A stretch of 64,000 bases of DNA from Desulfobacterium sp. (GTDB lineage: Bacteria > Desulfobacterota > Desulfobacteria > Desulfobacterales > Desulfobacteraceae): NCBI GenBank assembly GCA_030145245.1, contig JAQYWC010000054.1, positions 124,001 through 188,000 of the forward strand, read 5' to 3'. The notes under the pieces are model-generated. The model saw only the letters and a list, made by a program, of their open reading frames with translations, had not been told where the DNA came from and did not search any database. Position numbers and translations under genes: made by a program. Of this stretch, positions 33,589-43,025 are shown piece by piece (position 1 is the stretch's first letter; each line of letters starts with the position of its first letter).

Positions 33589-34485
33589 ATGGTAGTTGAT
33601 ATAAAAACTCTTATGACATGCAACCTGGGTATTGCATTTATATTTTTCATCACTTTTTTATCATATTTAAAAAATAAAAACCCTCCTAACGGATTTCGAG
33701 TCTGGACATTTGGAATCATTACGCATACCCTTGGTTTTGTTTTTCTTGTTTTTCGGGGAACAATACCAATTGGTATATGCATTGTTTTTACAAATCTGCT
33801 GATAACATTCTCCGTAGTTTTTCGACTGGATGCAATTTCCAGGTTCGTACAAAATAAAGCTTTGAGAAAAAGCCTCTATTCTTTCCCGGTTTTTGTGACG
33901 ATCGTATGTTCTTGTTTTTATTTTTTGAATGATGATATCGGCATTCGAAATATAATAACGAGTACATTTGTTTTTCTATTTACTATTGCAATTTCCTGGC
34001 AACTAATACGTTATGCTCCTCCTCTAAATACAATTCTTTATTATCTTATGGCATTTGGGGTTACAATTCGGGGCGGAACATTAATGTATAGGGCCATTCT
34101 TTGGCTGATAGATCCAAAAGTCAGTCATTTCGATGCAAACAACAATAATGCAATTCATTTTTTTATAGCGATTTTATCTGAAATTGGAATCAATGTTCTG
34201 TTTTTGATGATGAACAATCAGAAAGCGGAAAATAAAATTTTGCAAACGAACAAGGAACTTCAAGAAGCGCTTGATAATGTCAGGACATTAAAAGGTCTGA
34301 TTCCGATTTGTTCTCACTGTAAAAAAATACGTGATGATAAAGGGTATTGGAACATTTTAGAGTCTTACATTCAGAAGCATTCAGACGCTTCTTTTAGTCA
34401 CGGTTTATGTCCGGATTGTTCCGATAAGCTTTATGGCAACAATGATTGGTATCTTAAAATGAAAAAGAAAAAAGAGGCCATGTGA
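33589..34485 (+). CDS. Multi-TM sensor-like protein with C-terminal four-cysteine domain
   Basis: 298 residues. Seven hydrophobic segments fill residues 1-215, a sensor layout similar to MASE- or 7TM-type domains. A short coiled coil follows (NQKAENKILQTNKELQEALD). The C-terminal domain reads LKGLIPICSHCKKIRDDKGY and FSHGLCPDCSDKLYG. This module, with CxxC and CxxC, normally ends PAS/histidine kinase or response-regulator proteins of sulfate reducers and is thought to bind metal or sense redox state (from memory). No kinase, GGDEF or methyltransferase output is present. ATG 33589 has GGAG upstream. It is AT-rich and flanked by inverted copies of a dispersed repeat. Confidence 0.75.
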   Translation: MVVDIKTLMTCNLGIAFIFFITFLSYLKNKNPPNGFRVWTFGIITHTLGFVFLVFRGTIPIGICIVFTNLLITFSVVFRLDAISRFVQNKALRKSLYSFPVFVTIVCSCFYFLNDDIGIRNIITSTFVFLFTIAISWQLIRYAPPLNTILYYLMAFGVTIRGGTLMYRAILWLIDPKVSHFDANNNNAIHFFIAILSEIGINVLFLMMNNQKAENKILQTNKELQEALDNVRTLKGLIPICSHCKKIRDDKGYWNILESYIQKHSDASFSHGLCPDCSDKLYGNNDWYLKMKKKKEAM

Positions 34486-34793
34486 GCATTGTGTCTATGA
34501 TGAAACGCTCAAAACCTTTACCGTTTGGGTGTTGAATTTTTATGGCATTGGATATTAAAATCAAAAATCATCGGTGAGCATATGCATTCATAGTTTCTGC
34601 TTTTTTGAATTCAATCCAACACCATATATTGTGGTGGCAAGGAATTAATATCCTTTGTATGAAATCAAAACTTATATATTTTAAAATTTTCTGCAAGGTA
34701 ACCACGTTATCACCGGGGACGATCTGTGAGCCCATGCTCTCAACATGCAGACCTCAGACTTCCCCCGTGGCATCATCTTTCAGGGCGAATCCC
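34486..34793. other. Intergenic region with repeat copy B
   Basis: No gene seen. It contains the dispersed repeat at 34613-34676 and borders the integrase pseudogene. Confidence 0.4.
34613..34676 (+). repeat. Dispersed palindromic repeat, copy B
   Basis: Core CACCATATATTGTGGTG (34620-34636), identical to copy A, with GAAATCAAAACTTATA 24 bases downstream (34661-34676). Confidence 0.6.
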
Positions 34794-35620
34794 CTTAGAA
34801 GACCTCATCCAGAACCTCAACGGCCTTCCTGGTAGCTCCATTAATCAGATGGGCATATCGTTGGGTCATCTCGATACTTGAGTGCCCAAGGAGTTCTTCC
34901 AACACATAGATTCCATCTTACCACTTGAGGCAAGCCAGGAGGCAAACGTGTGTCTGAGATCGTGGAAACGGATTGATAGACCTGCCTTTCTCCTTATCCT
35001 TCGCCATGTCTCATCAAAAGTGGAAACATAGAGACCGTTAGTTGTGGATGGGAATACATAGGGACTGCTATGCCTTAAAGCTCGTGCTCTGTTTATCACC
35101 TCAATGGCTTTCTTGTTGAGAGGGCAGTTCTGTCTGATTCCTCCCTTTGTTTTTTCAAGGTCAAGCTCAGGCCATCTGCTCTTATGGCCTTCCATTTGAG
35201 GCTTAGGATTTCCCCCTTGCGTCTTCCTGTGTGCAGGGCGAACCTTACGACCAGGACTTTTTGTTTGTTTTGGCCCATTCAATGTACGAGGTCCATACAT
35301 CTTGAACTTTTTTGTGATCGGTTAAAGGAACAATCGTGGATGCTTCACCCTTTATAAGGGATTATGTTTTGAGCTTGGTTTCAAACTGCCGAGCAAGGGT
35401 TAGGGTTGGGAGCGTTTTGGTTTTTGCTTTGCCCGTCGAGTCCTTGACTCTCACCTTGTACTTGGCATGGGGTAGCGGAATCTTGCACTTTGTGCAGCGT
35501 TTAGCCTTGAGGGGACGGGTTTTGTGGCACTCATTACAAATAAAATTGATGGAGATCTTGGGATCTCCTGTGGGACCTATATGGGAACTTGTGGCCCATG
35601 AGAGGATACAAAAAGAGACC
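34794..35620 (-). pseudogene. Tyrosine integrase/recombinase, multiply frameshifted
   Basis: The - strand reads pieces of one phage-type integrase in several frames. The N-terminus is a zinc-ribbon and arm domain (ICNECHKTRPLKAKRCTKCK, KTKTLPTLTLARQFETKLKT) ending in TAA, then VQDVWTSYIEWAK. Next is VRFALHTGRRKGEILSLKWK (catalytic Arg) in one frame, EKTKGGIRQNCPLNKKAIEV and IRFHDLRHTFASWLASSG (catalytic HxLRH) in another, and LGHSSIEMTQRYAHLI (H and catalytic Tyr) in a third. The core-binding region is also partly missing. It lies just downstream of selC, a classic integration site, so it probably belonged to an island inserted there. Confidence 0.85.
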
Positions 35621-35696
35621 TATGGCTATGGATAGATGATGCTATGGTTTGGGGGTGTTGGTACGGTGTAAGATGTTGGAATGCTGAGAGAAAAGA

Positions 35697-35794
35697 TGGC
35701 GGAAGTGCATAGGAATCGAACCTACCCGGGACGGTTTTAGCGCCCCACATCGGATTTGAAGTCCGAGGGCCCCACCAGTGAGCCGCGCACTTCC
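35697..35794 (-). tRNA. selC: tRNA-Sec (anticodon UCA)
   Basis: A 98-base tRNA on the - strand including an encoded CCA. The acceptor stem is GGAAGTGC/GCACTTCC (8 bp, as in bacterial tRNA-Sec), with discriminator G. The anticodon stem-loop CGGACTTCAAATCCG carries UCA. A long variable arm and a T-arm GGTAGGTTCGATTCC follow. The organism should therefore decode UGA as selenocysteine. A near-consensus sigma-70 promoter lies just upstream. Confidence 0.97.
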
Positions 35795-35815
35795 GCAATC
35801 GATAAAAACAAAGCC

Positions 35816-35843
35816 ACTATATAGAAAAATCCAGGCTTGTCAA
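35816..35843 (-). promoter_or_regulatory. Sigma-70 promoter of selC
   Basis: On the - strand a perfect TTGACA (35843-35838) and TATAGT (35821-35816) are separated by 16 bases. The start site would be about 35808, some 14 bases before the mature tRNA. Confidence 0.8.
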
Positions 35844-36226
35844 CCTTTTTCACAGTTTTTAGTTTGAAAATACCAAGAAATAATTGGAACATTGTCGAGC
35901 CTATTTGGGGGCCACTTTTTGAAGTAACGGGTCTCATCCGGGTCAGGGTCATATATGGGGTGGTTTCAAATAGAGGCAATACTGCTCCCACTTGTTTCAT
36001 ACTTCCGCCTTGTTTTTAAATCCGTTTGATTTCAACCGGATATGCTCCAACGAATCGCGTTGGGCTATAATGGGATAGCTCTGTGCTTTTTTAATGGTTG
36101 CTGGGCTAAGTCCTTTATTGATAAGGATGAGGGCTTTTAAGCACTTTCCTTTTTGCCTGACGGTTAAGCGACTTTCTTTCCTGAATGACGATGTGCCATG
36201 GGGCGCTTTCCGGCATAACTTATTTT

Positions 36227-36390
36227 GGCTCGGCCCGGGGAGGATTGCAGGTGCCTGGGGGGATCATAACATCCGTCGCGAGACCCCCAGAAAAAAATGA
36301 CCGGTAAGGCCCCCGGCAAGGTTCATAAGGGAGGTTGGAAGGTGACGTTTCCGGGGGCGAGCCTAAAACCGGATTGTTCTTTGGTTTTAG
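36227..36390 (+). ncRNA. Candidate structured RNA with three-way junction
   Basis: GGCTCG (36227-36232) pairs with CGAGCC (36358-36363) to close a domain. Inside are two hairpins: CTGGGGG (36255-36261) with CCCCCAG (36284-36290), and CCCCCGG (36310-36316) with CCGGGGG (36351-36357). A further hairpin CTAAAACC/GGTTTTAG (36364-36390) follows. No coding frame explains the region and no known riboswitch consensus was recognised. It could be a 5' leader element of the peptidase operon or an independent small RNA such as a 6S-type RNA. Confidence 0.4.
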
Positions 36391-36535
36391 CGGGGGCAAC
36401 GGATTCATTTTTCTGTAGAACTTCAACAAGAAATTTAGTATTTACAGAACCTATTGTTATATGATTTTGTTCGATATGGGGTGGGCAGGGTAAAAAAGAC
36501 CTGCCCCATTAACCGATATGGAGAGGATTTGGGAA

Positions 36536-37675
36536 ATGATCGATACCGAGAGAATGAGCCAACTGTTCACAATGCTTGCCGAAACGGATTCTGTGTCCAG
36601 GGAAGAGGGCGTGCTGGCTGGTAAGCTTGCAGAGATATTAAAAGGTAAGGGGGCGGAGGTCTTTTTTGACAACGCCGGTGAAAAGGTTGGCAGCGATACC
36701 GGTAACCTGGTGGCAAAGTTCAAAGGCTCGGTTGAGGCGGAGCCCCTGTTCCTTTCCGGTCATATGGACACGGTGGAGCCGGGCAGGGGGATCAAGGTGT
36801 TGTTTGAAGATGGTGTGTTCAGGAGTGACGGCACCACCATTCTGGGTTCCGATGACAAGTCTGCCCTTGCCATTATCCTGGAGGTGATGGATGTGATTCT
36901 TGAAAAGCGGTTGCCCCATCCTCCCATTGAGATCGTGTTTACCATCTGCGAGGAGATCGGGCTCATGGGGGCCAAAAACCTGGACCTCTCCCTCATGGAA
37001 TCCAAGATGGGGTACATCCTGGATTCAACCGACACGGACGGGATCGTGACCCGGGCACCTGCATCCACACGGTTCAGCATCAATGTTTTTGGAAAGGCTG
37101 CCCATGCAGGGGCGGAACCGGAGCTTGGTATCAATGCCATTTCTGTTGCGGCAAAGGCCATAGATTCCCTGGCGCTGGGCCGGGTCGACAGCGAGACCAC
37201 CTGTAACATCGGCAAGATCCAGGGGGGGAAGGCGACCAACATTATCCCGGAGTTTGTCACCGTTGCCGGCGAGGCCAGGAGCCATGACCAGGAAAAGCTG
37301 AAAAAAATAACAGATACCATGATCAATGCGTTCCACCATGCTGCGGATAGTTTCAGGAAAGATGGGGAAGAGTTGCCCCGGATCGAGGTGGTCCTGGACC
37401 AGGATTATCCCGCCACTAAGATTCCCGAGGACCACCGTGTTGTTTTGCTTGCCCGTAAGGCTGCCGCAAATCTTGGCAAACATATGGAGACTAAGACCAT
37501 CGGCGGCGGTGCCGATGCCAATGTCCTTTTTGGCAAGGGGATCGTGGCAGGGGTGCTTGGAACGGGCATGACCGATGTTCATACGGTCAATGAGAACGTG
37601 AAGCTTTCGGACATGCTCAGCACTGCGGAAATTTTGCTTGAGATCATCGCCATCCATGCCAGGGGAGAGATCTAA
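36536..37675 (+). CDS. M20-family zinc metallopeptidase, peptidase T-like
   Basis: About 379 residues; a cytosolic aminopeptidase or tripeptidase binding two zinc ions. Conserved residues: SGHMDTVEPG (first His and catalytic Asp), TILGSDDKSALA (bridging Asp), FTICEEIGLMGA (catalytic Glu-Glu) and DVHTVNE near the end (last His). The dimerisation lid domain begins at FSINVFGKAAHAG. ATG 36536 has AGAGGA about ten bases upstream; ATG 36518 is the alternative and adds six residues. First gene of a + strand run with larC, pgpA, recA and alaS; only four bases separate it from larC. Confidence 0.9.
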   Translation: MIDTERMSQLFTMLAETDSVSREEGVLAGKLAEILKGKGAEVFFDNAGEKVGSDTGNLVAKFKGSVEAEPLFLSGHMDTVEPGRGIKVLFEDGVFRSDGTTILGSDDKSALAIILEVMDVILEKRLPHPPIEIVFTICEEIGLMGAKNLDLSLMESKMGYILDSTDTDGIVTRAPASTRFSINVFGKAAHAGAEPELGINAISVAAKAIDSLALGRVDSETTCNIGKIQGGKATNIIPEFVTVAGEARSHDQEKLKKITDTMINAFHHAADSFRKDGEELPRIEVVLDQDYPATKIPEDHRVVLLARKAAANLGKHMETKTIGGGADANVLFGKGIVAGVLGTGMTDVHTVNENVKLSDMLSTAEILLEIIAIHARGEI

Positions 37676-37679
37676 CCCT

Positions 37680-38867
37680 ATGATCGCCTATTTTGATGTG
37701 TTTTCAGGCATAAGCGGTGATATGACCCTTGGGGCCTTTGTGGATCTTGGAGTGCCTGTGGACTGGTTAAAGGAGCGGCTTTCCTCCCTTCCTTTGGACG
37801 GATTCGATATCAGGACCGAAGAGGTGTGGCAGAACGGGATCAGGGGGGTGGATATTTTTGTTGATGCCCATGACCATGTCCACGCAAAGAATTACAAGGA
37901 GATCAAGCGGTTGATCTCAGAATCTCCCCTGTCGGACCGGGTCAAGGCCCAGAGCCTTGCGGCCTTTGAGAAAATTGCCATTGCAGAGTCGAAGATCCAT
38001 GGATCCGACCTTGAATGTGTCCATTTCCATGAAGTGGGGGGGATCGATGCCATCGTTGATATCGTGGGGTCGTTCCTTTGTGCGGAGCGCCTGGGGATCA
38101 CCCGGGTTCACGCTTCCGTGATTCCCCTGGGCCATGGTTTTGTCAAGTGCAGCCACGGTACAATTCCCGTTCCCGTGCCCGCAACCCTTGCGATCCTCAA
38201 GGGGATTCCGGTCCGGGACTCAGGGATAGGGATGGAGATCGTGACCCCCACCGGGGCAGCCATCATCACTACCCTTGCCGATTCTTTCGGTCCCATGCCT
38301 TCCATGGTGGTTGACGCCATCGGGTATGGTTCCGGCAAGCGGCGGTCCGGCTCGGGCCTGCCCAATCTGTTGCGCGTTGTTCTGGGAACGTGTGATGAAA
38401 AAGGGCTAAGGGAGACCATTTCCACCGAAAAGGTGTTTGTGGTCGAGACCTCCACCGATGACATGAGCGGGGAGATATCGGGCTACCTCATGGAAAAGCT
38501 GTTTGACGAAGGCGCCCTGGATGTCTGTCACATACCCGTGCAGATGAAGAAGAACAGGCCTGGGACCCGCCTTGAGGTGCTGTGCAAGGGAGACAAGCTT
38601 GATAGGGTGATTGAGCTGATTCTGGAGCAGAGCACTTCCACCGGGGTGAGATACCACCAGGTGGAGAGGGCGCTCTTGAAGCGAAGGGAGGTCGTTGTGG
38701 ACACAGCCTTTGGTAAACTTCAGGCAAAGGAGGTTACCTATCCCGACGGCAGTGTTCGTATTATTCCTGAATATGAGGTGTGCCGCAGGGTGGCGGACGA
38801 GAAAAAGATCGCCCTCCAGGATGTGTACACGCAACTATGCCTTGACATGAATCAGAGCAGACTATAA
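37680..38867 (+). CDS. larC: LarC-type nickel-insertion protein (DUF111)
   Basis: 395 residues. LarC inserts nickel into the pincer cofactor of lactate racemase and related enzymes. The N-terminus MIAYFDVFSGISGDMTLGAF, the HFHEVGGIDAIVDIVG segment and the TPTGAAIITTLAD region are hallmark LarC motifs; VFVVETSTDDMSGE begins the C-terminal domain. In lactobacilli LarC is made from two ORFs by frameshifting; here it is one continuous frame. ATG 37680 follows the peptidase stop by four bases. The partner genes larB and larE are not in the window. Confidence 0.93.
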   Translation: MIAYFDVFSGISGDMTLGAFVDLGVPVDWLKERLSSLPLDGFDIRTEEVWQNGIRGVDIFVDAHDHVHAKNYKEIKRLISESPLSDRVKAQSLAAFEKIAIAESKIHGSDLECVHFHEVGGIDAIVDIVGSFLCAERLGITRVHASVIPLGHGFVKCSHGTIPVPVPATLAILKGIPVRDSGIGMEIVTPTGAAIITTLADSFGPMPSMVVDAIGYGSGKRRSGSGLPNLLRVVLGTCDEKGLRETISTEKVFVVETSTDDMSGEISGYLMEKLFDEGALDVCHIPVQMKKNRPGTRLEVLCKGDKLDRVIELILEQSTSTGVRYHQVERALLKRREVVVDTAFGKLQAKEVTYPDGSVRIIPEYEVCRRVADEKKIALQDVYTQLCLDMNQSRL

Positions 38868-38878
38868 AAAATAGGGCT

Positions 38879-39328
38879 ATGAATCTAAAAGATAAGTTGA
38901 TCATGGCGGCGGCCATGGGAGGGGGACTTGGAAAAATACCCAAGGCCCCCGGAACCTTCGGCACCCTGGCCGCAATTCCTCTGATAATCCTGTTTGCCTG
39001 GCTTGACCAGGGCTGGGCCGTTTTTGCGGTGGTCACCCTCATCGTTGTGTCCGTGTGGATCTGTGACGAGGCCGAGGCCATCATGGGGGTCAAGGATCCG
39101 GGCTCCATTGTGCTGGACGAAGTTGCAGGGTATACCGTTGCCATGGCCGGCATGCCCGTGACGGTCTGGACCCTGGTTGCAGGTTTTTTGCTTTTCAGGT
39201 TATTTGACATTGTCAAGCCTGTGCCGGTGAGAAATTTTGAGAATCGGTTTGCCGGCGGGCCCGGGATCGTCCTGGATGATATTGTCGCGGGCCTTTTGAG
39301 TGCCGTTGTTTTAAGAATGTTATTTTAA
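38879..39328 (+). CDS. pgpA: Phosphatidylglycerophosphatase A
   Basis: 149 residues. PgpA removes phosphate from phosphatidylglycerol phosphate to make phosphatidylglycerol at the inner membrane. The sequence has GLGKIPKAPGTFGTLAAIPL at the N-terminus, DPGSIVLDEVAGYTVA in the middle and PGIVLDDIVAGLLSAV at the end, all typical. Four hydrophobic segments are visible. It lies 11 bases after larC and 32 before recA, likely co-transcribed. Confidence 0.93.
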   Translation: MNLKDKLIMAAAMGGGLGKIPKAPGTFGTLAAIPLIILFAWLDQGWAVFAVVTLIVVSVWICDEAEAIMGVKDPGSIVLDEVAGYTVAMAGMPVTVWTLVAGFLLFRLFDIVKPVPVRNFENRFAGGPGIVLDDIVAGLLSAVVLRMLF

Positions 39329-39360
39329 TTATATATATATAGGGTTTGGGGAGTAAATAG

Positions 39361-40395
39361 ATGGCTGAGTTAACAGATAAAAATAAGGCCGTACAGACGG
39401 CAATGGGCCAGATCGAGCGCCAGTTCGGCAAGGGCTCCATCATGAAGTTAGGGGCCCGGGAGGTCCAGGAAGTGCCTGTGATAAGTACCGGTTCCCTGGC
39501 CCTGGACAAGGCGCTGGGGGTTGGCGGGTTTCCCAAGGGCCGGGTGATTGAGATATATGGTCCGGAATCTTCGGGAAAGACCACCCTGTCCCTCCATGCC
39601 GTGGCCGAGTGCCAGAAACAGGGCGGGATCGCTGCATTTATCGATGCCGAGCACGCATTGGATGTCGCCTATGCCAAACGGCTTGGCGTGGATTGCGACG
39701 AGCTTTTGGTCTCCCAGCCGGATACCGGTGAGCAGGCCCTTGAGATCGCGGACATGCTGGTGAGAAGCGGTGCCGTTGATATCATTATCGTCGACTCTGT
39801 GGCGGCCCTGGTTCCAAGGGCTGAGATTGAGGGTGAGATGGGAGACTCCCACATGGGACTCCAGGCAAGGCTCATGTCCCAGGCCCTGAGAAAGCTCACG
39901 GCAACCATTGGAAAGACAAACACCACCTTGATCTTCATCAACCAGATCCGTATGAAGATCGGTGTCGTCTATGGAAACCCCGAGACCACCACCGGTGGAA
40001 ACGCCCTGAAATTCTACGCTTCCATCAGGATTGAGATCCGAAAGGCCGCAGCCATCAAAGAGGGCCAGGAGATCCTTGGAAACAGGACCAAGATAAAGGT
40101 GGTAAAGAACAAGCTTGCGCCTCCGTTCAAGAGTATTGAGTTTGATCTCATGTATGGAGAGGGCATCTCAAAGACCGGTGAACTGCTTGACATGGGTGTT
40201 GAGCTTGGGATCATCGACAAGAGCGGTGCCTGGTACTCCTACGACGGGGAGAGAATCGGCCAGGGCCGGCAGAACGTAAAGGCATTTTTTACGGACAATC
40301 CCGACCTGTTTGTTAAGATTCAGGCACGGGTGAGAGAGGCACTTGGAATATCCGGATCGGTTCCCCAGGAGAACGGCGAGGCAGCAGCGAAATAG
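39361..40395 (+). CDS. recA: Recombinase RecA
   Basis: 344 residues, normal length. RecA binds single-stranded DNA and ATP, drives homologous strand exchange and LexA cleavage. Walker A is GPESSGKTT, with VIIVDS-type Walker B ([20 protein letters not shown]), loop L1 [14 protein letters not shown], and L2 [26 protein letters not shown] eight bases upstream supports ATG 39361. No obvious E. coli-type LexA box lies in the 32-base gap before it. alaS follows after eight bases; no recX intervenes. Confidence 0.98.
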   Translation: MAELTDKNKAVQTAMGQIERQFGKGSIMKLGAREVQEVPVISTGSLALDKALGVGGFPKGRVIEIYGPESSGKTTLSLHAVAECQKQGGIAAFIDAEHALDVAYAKRLGVDCDELLVSQPDTGEQALEIADMLVRSGAVDIIIVDSVAALVPRAEIEGEMGDSHMGLQARLMSQALRKLTATIGKTNTTLIFINQIRMKIGVVYGNPETTTGGNALKFYASIRIEIRKAAAIKEGQEILGNRTKIKVVKNKLAPPFKSIEFDLMYGEGISKTGELLDMGVELGIIDKSGAWYSYDGERIGQGRQNVKAFFTDNPDLFVKIQARVREALGISGSVPQENGEAAAK

Positions 40396-40403
40396 AGGAG
40401 TAG

Positions 40404-43025
40404 ATGATGACAGGCAATGAAGCGCGTAAGATCTTTATAGAGTATTTTAAGAAACATCACCACAACCATGTGAGAAGCTCCTCCCTGGTGCCCAGTGATG
40501 ATCCCACACTTTTGTTTACCAATGCCGGCATGGTTCAGTTCAAGCGGGTATTTACTGGGGACGAGAAGCGGGGCTACAGCACGGCCGTAACTTCGCAGAA
40601 GTGCGTTCGTGCCGGCGGCAAGCACAACGACCTTGAGAACGTTGGCTATACGGCCCGTCACCACACCTTTTTCGAGATGCTGGGTAACTTTTCTTTTGGC
40701 GAATATTTCAAGGACCAGGCCATCGAGTTTGCCTGGGACCTTCTGATCAACGGGTACGGGTTTGACAAGGGGAAGCTGTGGGTGTCGGTTTATCTCGACG
40801 ATGACGAGGCCTACAATATCTGGCGGGACAAGATCGGCGTGCCTGAGGACAGGATCGTGCGCCTGGGCGAGAAGGACAACTTCTGGTCCATGGGAGACAC
40901 GGGCCCCTGCGGACCCTGCAGCGAGATCCATATCGACCGGGGCGAGAAGTACGGATGCGACAGCCCCGACTGCGCCGTGGGATGCGAGTGCGACCGCTAT
41001 CTTGAGCTGTGGAACCTCGTGTTCATGCAGTATGAGCGGGATGCGGCCGGTAACCTGACTCCGCTACCCAAGCCGAGCATCGACACGGGTCTTGGGCTCG
41101 AACGGGTGATCTCGGTTCTCCAGGATGTGCCCACCAACTACGATACCGATCTGTTCATTCCCATCATGGAGCGGGTAGAAGAGCTTTCAGGCAAGAAAAA
41201 GAGCGCTTCAGGTGATAACGATGTTGCCATGAAGGTGATCGCCGATCACTCCAGGGCGGCCGCTTTTCTCATCTCCGACGGGATCCTTCCCTCCAACGAG
41301 GGCAGGGGGTATGTGCTTCGCCGCATCATGAGGCGTGCCATCCGGTACGGACGCAACCTGGGCCTTGTGAAACCGTTTCTCCATGAGACTGTTCAAAAGG
41401 TGTTCGAGGTCATGGAGGAGGCCTATCCCGAGCTCAAGGAGTCGTCCGCCTTTATCCTCAACGTGGTTGAGAACGAGGAGGCAAAATTCTCCGAGACCCT
41501 TGATGTGGGCCTCAAGCTCCTTAATGAAACCATTGAGAAGACGGAACAATCAGACTCAAAGGAGATCGCGGGCGAGGTTATTTTCAAGCTCTACGACACC
41601 TACGGGTTTCCCGTGGACATCATTAACGATGTGGTGGCGGACAGAAAGATCACCCTGGACATGGACGGATACAACCGGGCCATGGACGATCAAAAGGCAA
41701 GGTCAAAGAGTTCCAAGACCTTTGCCGGGGTAGGGGATGCCTACAAGACCCTCACCTCCCAGGGTGTAAAGACACAGTTCACCGGATATACCGAGCTTGA
41801 ATCCAAGTCAAAGATACTCCTTATGGTCAGGGAAGACGCGGTCGTGGACACTGCCGTGGAAGGGGACAGGGTGGAGATCGTCACCGAGTCCACTCCCCTT
41901 TATGCGGAGTCCGGCGGTCAGGCAGGGGATGCCGGCGTCATCAAGACCGCAGGGTGCTCCGTTGCCATTGACAACACACTTGCTGATCCATCGGGTCTCA
42001 GGATTCATCATGGTACGGTAACCTCCGGCACCCTCTCTTCCAGAGAGGATGTAACGCTCACGGTGGACCAGGAGCGCAGAGCTTCAACCGCCCAGAACCA
42101 TACTGCCACCCATCTGCTCCACGCAGCCCTTCGCAAGGTGCTGGGAGACCATGTCAAGCAGTCCGGTTCCCTTGTGACCCATGATCGGCTCAGGTTCGAC
42201 TTTACCCACTTTGCTTCCATCTCACGGGAAGAGATCCAGGCTGTGGAGGACGAGGTTAATGCCCGCATCCGGGAGAACGCACCTGTAAACACCCTGGAGA
42301 TGGGCATGGACGAGGCGGTTCAATCCGGTGCCACAGCCCTGTTTGAAGAGAAGTACGGGGACATGGTAAGGGTGGTTTCCATGGGGGCTTTCAGCAAGGA
42401 GCTTTGCGGTGGAACCCACACGGACCGCTCGGGCAACATCGGTGTTTTCCAGATCGTCTCAGAAGGGGGTATCGCTTCCGGCGTCAGGCGAATCGAGGCA
42501 TTGACCGGTGCCACCGCCATTGAGTATCTCCATGAAACAACAGCCCAGCTTCTGGAGGCAGCCCACATTCTAAAGGCATCAAAGGCAGAGGTGGTTCAGA
42601 AGGTCAAGACCCTGGTTGCCGAGAAAAAGAGTGCGGACAAGGAGATCGTTGCCCTCAAGGCAAAGATCGCTTCAAAATCCGTGGAGAACATTGACGACGA
42701 GATCCGGGAGATCGACGGGGTCAAGGTGCTGGCCAAGCGGGTTCAGATCGACAACCCGTCCCAGCTCAGGGATCTTGCGGACAAGTTCAAGACCAAGATC
42801 GGTTCCGGGGTCGTGCTTCTCGGTGCTGAATCAAACGGCAAGGCCCTTCTCATCGCAGTGGTCACCCCGGATTTGATCAAACGGTACAAGGCCGGTGACA
42901 TCGTCAAGACCGCCGCAGGTATTGTCGGTGGCGGGGGCGGTGGACGGCCGGACATGGCCCAGGCCGGTGGCTCTAAGCCTGAATTTTTGGATAAGGCCCT
43001 GGAGTCGGTATATACCATTAAATGA
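40404..43025 (+). CDS. alaS: Alanyl-tRNA synthetase
   Basis: 873 residues, full length. It charges tRNA-Ala. The N-terminal catalytic core has HHTFFEMLGNFSFGEYFKDQ and the GLGLERV motif 3. The editing domain carries HTATHLLHAALRKVLG (HxxxH) and CGGTHTDRSGNIG (CxxxH), which bind zinc and remove mischarged Ser/Gly. The C-terminal dimerisation domain ends with GGGGGGRPDMAQAGG. The stop overlaps the next start (ATGA), coupling it to the YejB-like permease, an unusual partner. Confidence 0.98.
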   Translation: MMTGNEARKIFIEYFKKHHHNHVRSSSLVPSDDPTLLFTNAGMVQFKRVFTGDEKRGYSTAVTSQKCVRAGGKHNDLENVGYTARHHTFFEMLGNFSFGEYFKDQAIEFAWDLLINGYGFDKGKLWVSVYLDDDEAYNIWRDKIGVPEDRIVRLGEKDNFWSMGDTGPCGPCSEIHIDRGEKYGCDSPDCAVGCECDRYLELWNLVFMQYERDAAGNLTPLPKPSIDTGLGLERVISVLQDVPTNYDTDLFIPIMERVEELSGKKKSASGDNDVAMKVIADHSRAAAFLISDGILPSNEGRGYVLRRIMRRAIRYGRNLGLVKPFLHETVQKVFEVMEEAYPELKESSAFILNVVENEEAKFSETLDVGLKLLNETIEKTEQSDSKEIAGEVIFKLYDTYGFPVDIINDVVADRKITLDMDGYNRAMDDQKARSKSSKTFAGVGDAYKTLTSQGVKTQFTGYTELESKSKILLMVREDAVVDTAVEGDRVEIVTESTPLYAESGGQAGDAGVIKTAGCSVAIDNTLADPSGLRIHHGTVTSGTLSSREDVTLTVDQERRASTAQNHTATHLLHAALRKVLGDHVKQSGSLVTHDRLRFDFTHFASISREEIQAVEDEVNARIRENAPVNTLEMGMDEAVQSGATALFEEKYGDMVRVVSMGAFSKELCGGTHTDRSGNIGVFQIVSEGGIASGVRRIEALTGATAIEYLHETTAQLLEAAHILKASKAEVVQKVKTLVAEKKSADKEIVALKAKIASKSVENIDDEIREIDGVKVLAKRVQIDNPSQLRDLADKFKTKIGSGVVLLGAESNGKALLIAVVTPDLIKRYKAGDIVKTAAGIVGGGGGGRPDMAQAGGSKPEFLDKALESVYTIK

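Larger units (their letters stand above)
35795..36535. other. Intergenic region between selC and the peptidase operon
   Basis: About 740 bases. It holds the selC promoter on the - strand and a GC-rich structured RNA candidate at 36227-36390 on the + strand. No protein gene was recognised between them; the stretch 35850-36200 shows nothing convincing. Confidence 0.4.
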
